DNA of 37,288 nucleotides from Clostridium sp. (GTDB lineage: Bacteria; Bacillota; Clostridia; Clostridiales; Clostridiaceae), in NCBI RefSeq assembly GCF_016650035.1, contig NZ_JAENWM010000036.1:1-37288 (forward strand). The letters are read 5' to 3'. Below the pieces are notes generated by a model that was not told the DNA's origin, ran no database searches, and saw only the letters and a program-made list of their open reading frames with translations. The position numbers were made by a program, and so were the translations under genes. Of this stretch, positions 1-7,189 are shown piece after piece; the first letter of the stretch is position 1; each line of letters opens with the position of its first letter.

Positions 1-150
1 ACGGCTTTTTTAAAATAATGTGTAAAAAAGTCTTTTTGTTATGCCTATAATTAATTTGAGTATAATTCGTTATCCAGATACATATTATTATTTCCTAAAT
101 GTGGATATTGTTAATTATTGTTTTCCGACTATACTCTATATATGTGTATA

Positions 151-187
151 GCTAATAGCTTATAGTTTTTTACTATAAGCTATTAGC
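151..187 (-). terminator. Hairpin closing the grdX-trxB-trxA transcript
   Basis: A perfect 15-bp stem (GCTAATAGCTTATAG at 151-165 with its complement at 173-187, loop of 7) begins 7 bases past the trxA stop. The minus-strand sequence after it is not T-rich, so it may be a weak terminator or an mRNA 3' stabiliser rather than a strong intrinsic terminator. The remaining bases 1-150 hold no gene I can support. Confidence 0.5.
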
Positions 188-193
188 ATCAAA

Positions 194-523
194 TTATAAT
201 GTATTATAGTAATTTTTTATAAAGTTTTCTACATCATCTAATGAAGAAATTTTGTCAGGTGCTATTGTAGCAACTTTTTCTCCAGCTTTATACAAAATCA
301 TTGTTGGAAGTCCTAAAACTCTTTGACCAATAGCTGTTCTTCTTGCTCCGCCAATGTTTAATGAAGCAAATTTAATTTTATCTGAATATTTTTCTTCTAA
401 TGCATGCACTCCTGGCATAAGTTCTAAACATATTTCACATTTATCACCCCAAAAATCAACGAATACCGGTTTTTCTGATTGTAATACTTCCGCTTCAAAA
501 TTGTCTTTATTTAATTCTAACAT
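194..523 (-). CDS. trxA: Thioredoxin with atypical CEIC active site, glycine-reductase type
   Basis: A 109-residue cytoplasmic thioredoxin, normal length for the family. The active-site loop is WGDKCEIC (about residues 25-32), so the redox pair is C-E-I-C instead of the usual C-G-P-C. The cis-proline motif GLPT and a thioredoxin-like C-terminal helix are present. It should carry electrons from TrxB to a reductase. Its place behind grdX and trxB under a glycine riboswitch points to glycine reductase or another Stickland selenoprotein reductase. AGGAGGT lies 8 bases before the ATG. trxB is 117 bases upstream. The family call is firm; the glycine-reductase partner is inferred from context, because grd structural genes are not in the window. 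Confidence 0.9.
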   Translation of the reverse strand: MLELNKDNFEAEVLQSEKPVFVDFWGDKCEICLELMPGVHALEEKYSDKIKFASLNIGGARRTAIGQRVLGLPTMILYKAGEKVATIAPDKISSLDDVENFIKNYYNTL

Positions 524-555
524 TATTAATTACCTCCTGTTTTTTTCATTCTGTA

Positions 556-578
556 CATAAAGATTATTAATCTTTATG
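556..578 (-). other. Small hairpin between trxB and trxA
   Basis: CATAAAGAT - TATTA - ATCTTTATG forms a 9-bp perfect stem in the 117-base spacer between trxB and trxA. An AGGAGG (579-584 on the minus strand) lies immediately before it, followed by an ATG in the 3' arm that opens only a 10-codon frame ending at the trxA ribosome binding site. It could be a processing or translational-coupling element, or chance. Confidence 0.3.
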
Positions 579-640
579 CCTCCTGGAATTTCAATTATTG
601 AATTTATATTATTTAAAACAATTAAATGTTTTAATATGAA

Positions 641-1567
641 CTAGTTAAATTTATCTTCAATGTAATGCTCCGCATGTGTTGCTGCAATTGCTCCATCTGC
701 CGTTGCTGTAATTACCTGTCTTAGCAATTTTTCTCTTATATCTCCTGCTGCGTATACACCTTCTATATTAGTTCTCATTTCTTCATCAGTAATAACGTCG
801 CCTCTATCATTCATAGTTATTTTCCCTTTAAATAATTCTGAAATTGGAAGATATCCTACAAATACAAAACAACCATCTACTTTCAAATCACTAAGCTCTC
901 CTGTTTTAACATTTTTTAGAACTAATCCTTCTAAAATTTCTTCGCCTACTGCTTCCTGTGCTACTGAATCCCAAATAAACTTAATTTTAGGGTTTTTGAA
1001 AGCTTTTTCTTGAAGTGACTTAGCAGCCCTAAGCTCATCTCTTCTGTGTATCACCGTAACACTTTCACCAAATTTCGCTAAATATATAGCTTCAGACAAT
1101 GCTGAATCTCCGCCTCCAAGTACTGCAATATCTAAATCCGTAAAGAAGTCAGCATCACAAGTTGCACAATAAGAAACACCTTTTCCTCTTAGCTCTAATT
1201 CATTTTTAAATCCACCAAGTCTTGGATAAGCTCCAGTCGCTATTATAATGGTTCTAGCGCTGTAATTTCCTTTATTACATTTTATTACTTTAATGTCACC
1301 TTCAAGTTGAACATCAATGACCTCTTCTTTTACAAATTGTGTTCCAAATTCTTCTGCTTGTTGTTTCATTCTTTTACTTAATGATGCTCCTGTACAATTT
1401 TCAATAGAACCTGGGTAATTATCAAGTTCATCTGTTGTAGTCACTTGACCACCATACTTTGCTCTTTCTATTATTAAAGTGTCCATTCTTGATCTTGATG
1501 CATAAAGTCCAGCAGATAGTCCCGCCGGTCCTCCACCTATAATTATAGTATCGTAAATATGTTCCAT
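641..1567 (-). CDS. trxB: Thioredoxin reductase (NADPH, flavoprotein)
   Basis: A 308-residue FAD/NAD(P)-binding flavoprotein, the normal length for low-molecular-weight thioredoxin reductase. Visible motifs are the FAD-binding GGGPAG (residues 11-16), the redox disulfide CATC (134-137), the NADPH-binding GGGDSA (151-156), the HRRDELRA NADPH 2'-phosphate motif (174-181), and the FAD-binding AAGD (273-276) followed by RQVITATADGAIAA. It reduces TrxA using NADPH. The intact HRRxxxR motif argues for the NADPH-dependent class and against the ferredoxin-dependent class found in some clostridia. It lies 22 bases after grdX and before trxA in one riboswitch-controlled operon. The ATG is preceded by GAGG. 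Confidence 0.95.
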   Translation of the reverse strand: MEHIYDTIIIGGGPAGLSAGLYASRSRMDTLIIERAKYGGQVTTTDELDNYPGSIENCTGASLSKRMKQQAEEFGTQFVKEEVIDVQLEGDIKVIKCNKGNYSARTIIIATGAYPRLGGFKNELELRGKGVSYCATCDADFFTDLDIAVLGGGDSALSEAIYLAKFGESVTVIHRRDELRAAKSLQEKAFKNPKIKFIWDSVAQEAVGEEILEGLVLKNVKTGELSDLKVDGCFVFVGYLPISELFKGKITMNDRGDVITDEEMRTNIEGVYAAGDIREKLLRQVITATADGAIAATHAEHYIEDKFN

Positions 1568-1589
1568 AATAAAACCTCCTCATTTCCCC

Positions 1590-1967
1590 TTAATTTAATG
1601 CATGATATATTAAATCGTAATCTATAAGTTGAAAATCTAATAATATTTTTTCATTCCATTTTGGCGTTTTAAAATCATTTAAGAATTTTTCTGTGCTCAT
1701 AATACTTTCCTCCATTATAGATAGCGATTGCAGATCAACTTCACATAATTTCTCTTTAGAAATGCAAATGGTTCTATAAGGTGTTTCGTTAGGCTTTATA
1801 CTACTCATTAAAGGGTGCGTTAATAATTTATGACCATCGTGAATATTATTCCTAACTTTTTTTAAAATATCCATCATTGTCCCTTCAATAAATATTATCT
1901 TATACTTACCTTCAAATTGATCTTTTGACATTGGATTATTGGTTACAATAATTAGCGGTTCTATCAA
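1590..1967 (-). CDS. grdX: GrdX family protein, head of a glycine-reductase-type operon
   Basis: A 125-residue soluble protein of unknown biochemical role. It matches my recollection of the GrdX family, with an IIVTNNPM start and the segment GHKLLTHPLMSSIKPNETPYRTI in the first half (residues about 45-68). grdX is known as the first gene of glycine reductase operons in Stickland-fermenting clostridia, ahead of trxB and trxA, and the same order occurs here. The start is TTG at 1965-1967, with AGGAGGG six bases upstream; no in-frame ATG precedes it. The leader carries a glycine riboswitch and a transcription terminator, so expression should rise with glycine. Family assignment rests on motif memory and context, both concordant. 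Confidence 0.85.
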   Translation of the reverse strand: MIEPLIIVTNNPMSKDQFEGKYKIIFIEGTMMDILKKVRNNIHDGHKLLTHPLMSSIKPNETPYRTICISKEKLCEVDLQSLSIMEESIMSTEKFLNDFKTPKWNEKILLDFQLIDYDLIYHALN

Positions 1968-2053
1968 TTCATTCCCTCCTTATCACTATTTATGAGAATA
2001 AGAACTAGTGATTGTTATGTTCATATAAATATAACCCATATTTTTAAGGCACC

Positions 2054-2098
2054 AAAAAAGACAGCGTATAAAAGCCCCATGTGCTATTATACTCTGTC
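2054..2098 (-). terminator. Riboswitch expression platform (conditional terminator)
   Basis: On the minus strand a stem is formed by 2083-2098 (GACAGAGTATAATAGC) and 2060-2075 (GCTTTTATACGCTGTC), followed by TTTTTT at 2054-2059. The 5' arm is the sequence that follows CTCTCAGGTAAAGAA of the second aptamer, so glycine-bound aptamer and terminator should compete for it. This is the layout of a glycine-activated antitermination switch. It stands about 85 bases before the grdX start. Confidence 0.85.
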
Positions 2099-2236
2099 TT
2101 CTTTACCTGAGAGGTTTACTCCGTCGGTGCTATTCGCTTTCCAGAGGTATGTCCATTTTTGGTACTTGTGCCTGAGAGATTCATGTTGCATGGGCTGCAA
2201 AACTTACTCCTACGGCTATCTTAATGTGGTTAAATC
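2099..2236 (-). promoter_or_regulatory. Tandem glycine riboswitch (gcvT type) upstream of grdX
   Basis: Read on the minus strand, two aptamer cores follow each other. The first has GCCGTAGGAGTAAG, then a small P3-like hairpin (TTGCAGCCCATGCAA), then CTCTCAGGCAC. The second has CACCGACGGAGTAAA then CTCTCAGGTAAAGAAGACAGAG. These match the conserved CCGAAGGGG-CAA and CTCTCAGG elements of glycine riboswitches, including the short linker and GACAGAG tail. Glycine binding normally promotes expression of glycine-use genes, which fits a grdX-trxB-trxA operon. Outer boundaries are approximate. Confidence 0.9.
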
Positions 2237-2264
2237 CTTATATTTTATACTTATAAAGATTCAA
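2237..2264 (-). promoter_or_regulatory. Sigma-A-like promoter of the grdX operon
   Basis: Minus-strand -35 TTGAAT (2259-2264) and -10 TATAAG (2237-2242) with a 16-base spacer. Transcription would start near 2230, just ahead of the first glycine aptamer, which supports the riboswitch boundary. The rest of the gap, 2265-2515, is AT-rich and holds nothing else I can support. Confidence 0.55.
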
Positions 2265-2515
2265 CATTTTTTTTAAGATTATCTCCCTAAAATATCATCC
2301 ATTTTATATTCAATTTTATTTTTAACAATCATTTATCTACATTATATACTTTTTTTTTTACTTCAACCATACATTTCGAAATATTACCTATTTTTTTTAT
2401 CTATAGCTATGATATAAATATCAAATAGTTCGTTATTTATTTATCACTACGTAAATCTTTTAAAAAAATATAAATTTAATAATTGCATTTTGTATAATAA
2501 ACTTTTTAATAAACC

Positions 2516-3355
2516 TTAATAATCTTCCACGTAAAATATACCACAGGCACCTTCACCAGCGTGTGTCCCTACAACACATCCAACCTCGCACTCTATAAAA
2601 TCTATTTCCCGCTCATTCATATGTAATCTTAAGCTCTCTAGGATATTCTTATCACTAGCTCTAAGTAAAATACTTGTTTCTCCATTTTTGATTCCAGTTT
2701 TATCTAAATTCTTTAAAATAGTTTTTATTGCTTTTTTACTCCCACGAACTTTATCCATTACATCCAGTTCACCATCTTTTATAGTTAGAATTAATTTTAT
2801 CCCAAGTAGTCCTCCTATAGCTCCAGCGGTTTTAGAAAGTCTACCACCTTTAACTAAATTATCTAATGAGTCAAAAGCAAGGGAACTCTTTACATGGGGT
2901 ATAGTTTCTTTAATTTTTTCTTCTATTTTAAATATATTATACCCTTGCTCGCATAATTTACAAGCTTTTAAAACTAATATTCCAAGGCCTGAAGTAACAT
3001 TTAAACTATCAATTACCACAATACCTTCTTCCTCTAACATGTCTTTAGCCATACAGGCTGAATGATAAGTTCCACTCATTTTTGAAGACATGTGAATAGA
3101 AACAATCTTATATCCTTCATCTATATATTTTTTATAACACTCCTCGAACCTATGTGGGATTACCTGCGTTGTGGTGGGAAACTCTTCAGAATTTTTCATT
3201 TTATTTAAATATTCTTGAAGATTAATATCCTCGCCATCCCTATAAGTTATATCCTCTATCTTTACAAGTAACGGTAAAACTTCTATATTGTACATGTCGA
3301 TAATATCTTTGTTCAAATCGCAGGTGCTATCTGTTATTATTTTAATCTTTTGCAT
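2516..3355 (-). CDS. DegV family fatty-acid-binding protein
   Basis: A 279-residue cytoplasmic protein of normal DegV length. It has the N-terminal TDST motif (residues 8-11), the phosphate/fatty-acid-head-binding SSKMSGT (90-96), the FDSLDNLVKGGRLS segment (161-174), and the C-terminal GTHAGEGACGIFY (263-275). DegV proteins bind one fatty acid between two domains. Some act as FakB, presenting exogenous fatty acids to FakA kinase, but the role of this copy cannot be told from sequence. GGAGGAGTTAA precedes the ATG. It lies alone, 57 bases after trmL, with no FakA neighbour. Confidence 0.92.
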   Translation of the reverse strand: MQKIKIITDSTCDLNKDIIDMYNIEVLPLLVKIEDITYRDGEDINLQEYLNKMKNSEEFPTTTQVIPHRFEECYKKYIDEGYKIVSIHMSSKMSGTYHSACMAKDMLEEEGIVVIDSLNVTSGLGILVLKACKLCEQGYNIFKIEEKIKETIPHVKSSLAFDSLDNLVKGGRLSKTAGAIGGLLGIKLILTIKDGELDVMDKVRGSKKAIKTILKNLDKTGIKNGETSILLRASDKNILESLRLHMNEREIDFIECEVGCVVGTHAGEGACGIFYVEDY

Positions 3356-3411
3356 TTAACTCCTCCTTGATTGCTTGTGGGGGACAAAATTATTATTATA
3401 TTTTAAATGAC

Positions 3412-3879
3412 CTATTTCATCTCCGGAAAACCTATCTGCCTAAGAGCCTCATATGTCATAATAGCAACTGTATTAGAAAGATTAAGCGACCTTGTTGAGC
3501 TACTTATCATAGGCACTCTTATACATCTTTCAGGGTCACTATCCCGAACACTATCTGGAAGTCCTGAGGACTCTCTCCCAAAGATTATAAAATCTCCACT
3601 TTTAAACTCTGCATCTGAATAGAATTTCGAAGCTTTTGTTGTAGAATAGTAAAATGTAGAATCCTTATATTTTTCTCTAAGTGCTTCATAAGACTCATGT
3701 ATTTCTAAATCTAAATAAGGCCAGTAGTCGAGCCCCGCCCTTTTAACTTGTTTCTCATCTAAACTAAATCCTAGTGGTTTTATAAGGTGAAGCTTACAAT
3801 CAGTAAGCACGCAAGTCCTTCCTATGTTCCCAGTGTTTTGTGGAATTTCTGGTTGAAATAAAACTATATTTAAATTCAC
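3412..3879 (-). CDS. trmL: tRNA (cytidine/uridine-34 2'-O)-methyltransferase TrmL
   Basis: A 155-residue SPOUT-class enzyme that 2'-O-methylates the wobble base of leucine tRNAs using SAM. Seen motifs are PEIPQNTGNIGRT (residues 10-22), FGRESSGLP (100-108) and the C-terminal knot segment RSLNLSNTVAIMTYEAL (130-146). I place the start at the GTG at 3877-3879 because AAGGAGGAA lies six bases before it. An in-frame TTG 24 bases further upstream (3903) would add eight residues without a ribosome binding site and would swallow this one. The start MNLNIVLFQPEIPQNTGN is typical of the family. Neighbours are not functionally linked. Confidence 0.92.
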   Translation of the reverse strand: MNLNIVLFQPEIPQNTGNIGRTCVLTDCKLHLIKPLGFSLDEKQVKRAGLDYWPYLDLEIHESYEALREKYKDSTFYYSTTKASKFYSDAEFKSGDFIIFGRESSGLPDSVRDSDPERCIRVPMISSSTRSLNLSNTVAIMTYEALRQIGFPEMK

Positions 3880-3981
3880 AATCTTCCTCCTTAAATTCTT
3901 CAAAGTACCTAAAGCTATAGTACCCTATTTATATTGAATAGTAAAGTTATACCAAATTAACATACCTCTATATATTAAAAA

Positions 3982-5544
3982 CTACATTACCTTTTCTATT
4001 ATCTCAGCCCTCTTATATGCCTTTGCCACTATTTCTTTTGGATAACTCATGTATTCTAAAAGTTTAATAGCATTTCTTGTTTGAGATACACCTTTTTTAA
4101 TTTTATAATCAAAGCTCAACCCTTTACTTTTATTAACATTTTCACTAAAGTAATAAAATTTAAAGTTTTCTTTTAAAATTTGCACTAACTCTCTATCATG
4201 AGTGGCTACAATTGAAATAGTTTTCCCATTGTTTATATAATTTAATATTTCTGCTGACATAGAAATTCTCTCTATTGGGTTTGTCCCCCTGAATATTTCA
4301 TCTATAGGACAGAATAAAGGTACATCCTTTTCTAAAGCTTTAATTATTCGAAGAATTGCTTCTACCTCAGCCATAAAGAAACTCTTCCCTTTTGTTACAT
4401 CATCGCTGGGGCTAATTGATGAAACTATGTTAAAGAAAGGTGCATGATAATCTTTAGCTAAAACAAAATAAAAACTTTGAGCTAAAATTATATTCACTCC
4501 AAGCATTCTTAAAAAAGTAGACTTTCCAGCCATGTTTGTGCCTGTAAGTACAATACCTCCATTTTCTATGTTAATAGAGTTACTAACAGCATTCTCTATA
4601 AGAGGATGTATTCCTTCCACTATATTTAAAGTAATGTCCTTTATAAATTTAGGTTTTACAAATTGCTCCCCTAGATTATGCTTATACCCTGAAATAGAAA
4701 TTAATGCTTCTAATTCGCCAACTGTGTAATAAAGGTCCATCAGTACCTCTTTTTGTTCTTTTATTTTATTAGATATAGAATAATATGCACTTTCTTCTAA
4801 TAAAAAAATTACAGAAACAGATTCAAAAAATCCTCCCCACATATTTACAAAACCTATTAATCTAGTTCCTCTGTCTATATCTTTTATAGATTTAAGTATT
4901 CCTTTTATCTTGTCAGTATAATAGATAATATCTTTATCATCTATACTTGCAATTTTTTTAGCAGCCACAATATTTTTCCTCAAATAAAATATTCCATTAG
5001 ATTTAATTGCCCTTACTTCACTATTATTTATAAGCATATTAATAGATCCCATACCAACTAGCGCTATCATATATTTTATATTTACAAATATTGAAAGTAA
5101 AATCAATATCATTGGTACTAATTTACCAAGAACAGTGTATATGTAATATTTAGCTTTATTTATAGTAAGATGATTCTCTATCATATCTAGAAAAGAATTT
5201 TTAAAATCATTATTCAAGTTAAAAAAAATACATTGAAGTCTTTCCCTTAATTTACCGTTTTCTTCGAATATATCAATTAATTTCCCTCTTATTTTTAACT
5301 TTTTTTCCTCCATTAAAGGGTTTCTCAGAATTGAATATAAAGCTGCTTCTCCAGGACTGCTATAAGCCCTATCTAATTTTTCATATACCTTATCCATATC
5401 CAAATCACTCCAAGTTTGATCATCTAAAGTATAGTCATTTTTTTCTCTCAGAGTAAAAAGTTTTTTAATCTTCACAAAATCTCTTTTCTTATCCAAATCT
5501 TTGTGATACTCGCTTCTTATTGAATTTAACACCATTTGCTTCAT
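3982..5544 (-). CDS. Membrane-anchored MutS-like ATPase (MutS domain V)
   Basis: About 520 residues, well short of true MutS (about 850), and without the N-terminal mismatch-recognition domain. Two hydrophobic segments near residues 147-180 (full-frame numbering) suggest membrane insertion. The C-terminal half is the MutS ATPase: Walker A GTNMAGKST (341-349), the SISPSDDVTKGKSFFMAEV signature (382-400), Walker B-like PIDEIFRGTN (419-428) and the ATH switch (453-455). It should bind and hydrolyse ATP, but lacking the mismatch domain it is unlikely to be the housekeeping repair protein. The start is ambiguous: the ATG at 5544 has GAGGGAG nine bases upstream and is preferred, whereas the in-frame ATG at 5562 has no binding site. 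Function unknown; similar membrane MutS-like proteins recur in clostridia. Confidence 0.85.
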   Translation of the reverse strand: MKQMVLNSIRSEYHKDLDKKRDFVKIKKLFTLREKNDYTLDDQTWSDLDMDKVYEKLDRAYSSPGEAALYSILRNPLMEEKKLKIRGKLIDIFEENGKLRERLQCIFFNLNNDFKNSFLDMIENHLTINKAKYYIYTVLGKLVPMILILLSIFVNIKYMIALVGMGSINMLINNSEVRAIKSNGIFYLRKNIVAAKKIASIDDKDIIYYTDKIKGILKSIKDIDRGTRLIGFVNMWGGFFESVSVIFLLEESAYYSISNKIKEQKEVLMDLYYTVGELEALISISGYKHNLGEQFVKPKFIKDITLNIVEGIHPLIENAVSNSINIENGGIVLTGTNMAGKSTFLRMLGVNIILAQSFYFVLAKDYHAPFFNIVSSISPSDDVTKGKSFFMAEVEAILRIIKALEKDVPLFCPIDEIFRGTNPIERISMSAEILNYINNGKTISIVATHDRELVQILKENFKFYYFSENVNKSKGLSFDYKIKKGVSQTRNAIKLLEYMSYPKEIVAKAYKRAEIIEKVM

Positions 5545-5592
5545 TTTAAAATACTCCCTCATACCATATTTTGAAATTCTATCATAAAAATT

Positions 5593-5618
5593 GTCCCATT
5601 ATAATTTAATAATGGGAC
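5593..5618 (-). terminator. Intrinsic terminator downstream of the dcd remnant
   Basis: GTCCCATTAT (5593-5602) pairs with ATAATGGGAC (5609-5618) around a six-base loop. On the minus strand AATTTTT follows. It ends whatever is transcribed leftward through the dcd remnant and sits just upstream of the MutS-like gene. Confidence 0.65.
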
Positions 5619-5672
5619 CTCTTTATATTAATTATATACTATAGTGATATAAAATACTCACTTATTTCATAC

Positions 5673-5790
5673 TTACTTATCAAAATCTTTATATAATAAA
5701 CTTGGTTGAATCCCTCTGTTATTCATCAAATGGTTCTATTTTAATCTCTTCTCCGAGCTTACTCCTAATCTGTTTTCCAGATAATATCAT
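5673..5790 (-). pseudogene. dcd: dCTP deaminase gene reduced to its two ends
   Basis: On the minus strand 5790-5719 reads ATG then MILSGKQIRSKLGEEIKIEP and FDE, which is the N-terminus of dCTP deaminase (family start MILSGKEI...IIEPF). One base out of frame, 5720-5673 reads NRGIQPSLLYKDFDK and stop, which looks like the C-terminus of the same family. A complete Dcd is about 170 residues, so roughly 135 codons are missing and the junction at about 5719-5721 is out of frame; the N-terminal frame stops immediately at TAA. A GGGGG stretch lies about 11 bases before the ATG and a terminator (5593-5618) follows. I infer a single internal deletion of an ancestral dcd. The enzyme made dUTP from dCTP; nothing catalytic remains. 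Confidence 0.75.
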
Positions 5791-5807
5791 ATGTTTATGC
5801 CCCCACT

Positions 5808-5933
5808 TTAGGAATTTTTATCGATGTATATCTTTAAAGCTTTAATAAATAAAAGTATCGTGTATATACATAACCCTGCCATACCTAATAAGAACAGTAT
5901 ATAAATCATGCCGAAAGAAGCTAATGCATACAT
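5808..5933 (-). CDS. 41-residue single-span membrane peptide
   Basis: A short frame with start ATG at 5931-5933 and stop at 5808-5810. It begins MYALASFGMIYILFLLGMAG, continues with a hydrophobic stretch to about residue 30, and ends in a lysine-rich tail, KALKIYIDKNS. AAAGGGGG lies five to six bases before the start, a good clostridial binding site. Hydrophobic core plus positive C-terminal tail suggests a one- or two-pass membrane peptide. It lies 17 bases upstream of the dcd remnant and reads the same way, so the two may once have shared a transcript. I cannot assign a function; the organised sequence and binding site make it likely to be real. Confidence 0.6.
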   Translation of the reverse strand: MYALASFGMIYILFLLGMAGLCIYTILLFIKALKIYIDKNS

Positions 5934-6109
5934 TTTTTACCCCCTTTATTTGTATTTAGTATTCTACAATTCTACTAAATGTAGTTTATATTTATACTAA
6001 TAATAAATTATTTTTTTCTTAGATTATGCTAACAAAAATATATCACCCTCATATTTCAAAATACATTTTTTCGCTGTAGAGATATTACATTATAGGCTAT
6101 TTCTTCGAA

Positions 6110-6317
6110 GTGACTTGCACTGCGAAGCGAAAGGACTATTAAATTTCATTTAGGAATTCTTGTTTTTCGAATGTAAAATTCTCGTAGGCCTGCCAGGACG
6201 GCAGGCCAGCGAACCTGAGCCAGGACGGCGAATGTGAGCGATAGAGAATTTTACATGAGAAAAACATTAGAATTCCTTAATGAAATTTCCAGTCCCGAGC
6301 TCGTATTGCAAGGCACG
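6110..6317. repeat. About 207-bp imperfect palindromic element
   Basis: Long inverted repeat: 6141-6183 (AAATTTCATTTAGGAATTCT...GTAAAATTCTC) pairs with 6244-6288, and the complementarity continues outward through AGGACT/AGTCC and CTTGCA/TGCAAG. The centre is much richer in G+C than its surroundings and holds a perfect 8-bp hairpin GGCCTGCC-AGGAC-GGCAGGCC (6187-6207) plus a second copy of GCCAGGACGGC 27 bases away (6219-6229). No open frame. It sits just past the stop of the Cof-type phosphatase gene and shares architecture, length and the word CTCGTATTGCAA with the element at 35701-35906. Confidence 0.8.
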
Positions 6318-6328
6318 CAGGAGAAATT

Positions 6329-7162
6329 TTATACATGTAACTCTAAAACGAATTTCTCTATAGCCTTTGCTACTCCATCACAATTATTATCATCAGTAAT
6401 ATAACTTGCAGCCCCTTTCACATCATCGTCACCATTTGCCATAGCCACTCCAAGTCCTGCAAATTTAATCATCGATAAATCATTTTCACTGTCACCTATA
6501 CAAATAACCTGTTCTCTTGTTATTCCATAATAATCTGCTAGAATTTTAACTGCACTTCCCTTTGATACTCCAATATTCATCGCTTCAAAATTATCAAAAC
6601 GAGAACTTACAACCTCAAAGTCCCCCATATCTCTTAAAGTATTTTTTGCCTCCTGTATTTTATCTAAGTCTGTATTAACCGCTATACCCTTTAAAATCTC
6701 CTTTTCATATTTCTGAAATACTTCATTCCAGTCTTTCACTACTTCTATTTTTATTTGTTTATCCATTGGAAGCGTCTTATTTACTTCCTCATAAAACTTC
6801 GAAGAATATATTAATTTTTCTGTAAAAATTGTATCTTTGGTGTAATAATGTGGGTATATATCAAATCGTCTAAATACAGCTAAGAGTTTATTACACTTTT
6901 CAGCCCCTAGTATTGCCTTATAAACCACTTCATCTCTATCTTTCTCAATAATATAGGCACCGTTTGATGCTATTACTGGTGACTTAACTCCCAAAATCTC
7001 TGAAAAAAAATCTGCTGAAGTAAAAATCCTTCCTGTACATACTGCAATCCGTACCCCCTTTTCATAAGCTAATCTTATAGCTCTAAGATTCCTTTCACTA
7101 ATGATTTTTTTATCGTTAAGTAGCGTACCATCCATATCTATACATATCAATTTATAATCCAT
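6329..7162 (-). CDS. Cof-type HAD-IIB phosphatase
   Basis: A 277-residue cytoplasmic HAD-superfamily hydrolase. Motif I is DMDGTLL (residues 9-15, with nucleophile Asp9 and Asp11), motif II is the threonine of CTGR (41-44), motif III is the lysine of SKGSAV (about 200), and motif IV is IGDSENDLSMI (about 221-231). The C2B cap lies between motifs II and III. Such enzymes dephosphorylate sugar phosphates or flavin precursors; the substrate cannot be called here. The start is ATG with GGAAGGCGG upstream. The stop lies 12 bases from a large palindrome that may serve as its 3' end. It is 27 bases after the transglutaminase gene and could be the last gene of that operon. Confidence 0.93.
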   Translation of the reverse strand: MDYKLICIDMDGTLLNDKKIISERNLRAIRLAYEKGVRIAVCTGRIFTSADFFSEILGVKSPVIASNGAYIIEKDRDEVVYKAILGAEKCNKLLAVFRRFDIYPHYYTKDTIFTEKLIYSSKFYEEVNKTLPMDKQIKIEVVKDWNEVFQKYEKEILKGIAVNTDLDKIQEAKNTLRDMGDFEVVSSRFDNFEAMNIGVSKGSAVKILADYYGITREQVICIGDSENDLSMIKFAGLGVAMANGDDDVKGAASYITDDNNCDGVAKAIEKFVLELHV

Positions 7163-7189
7163 AATTTCCGCCTTCCTTCCATATCTTTT

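Noticed and set aside
1-193. Possible start of a further glycine reductase gene at the left edge
   Set aside because: No binding site, frame or selenocysteine context is visible in these bases, and a hairpin closes trxA.
534-577. A 10-codon frame (MYRMKKTGGN) before trxA
   Set aside because: It is too short, far from the nearest AGGAGG, and overlaps the trxA ribosome binding site.
1992-2276. A 94-codon plus-strand open frame over the grdX leader
   Set aside because: It lies on the opposite strand of a clear glycine riboswitch, has no ribosome binding site, and its composition follows the RNA structure.
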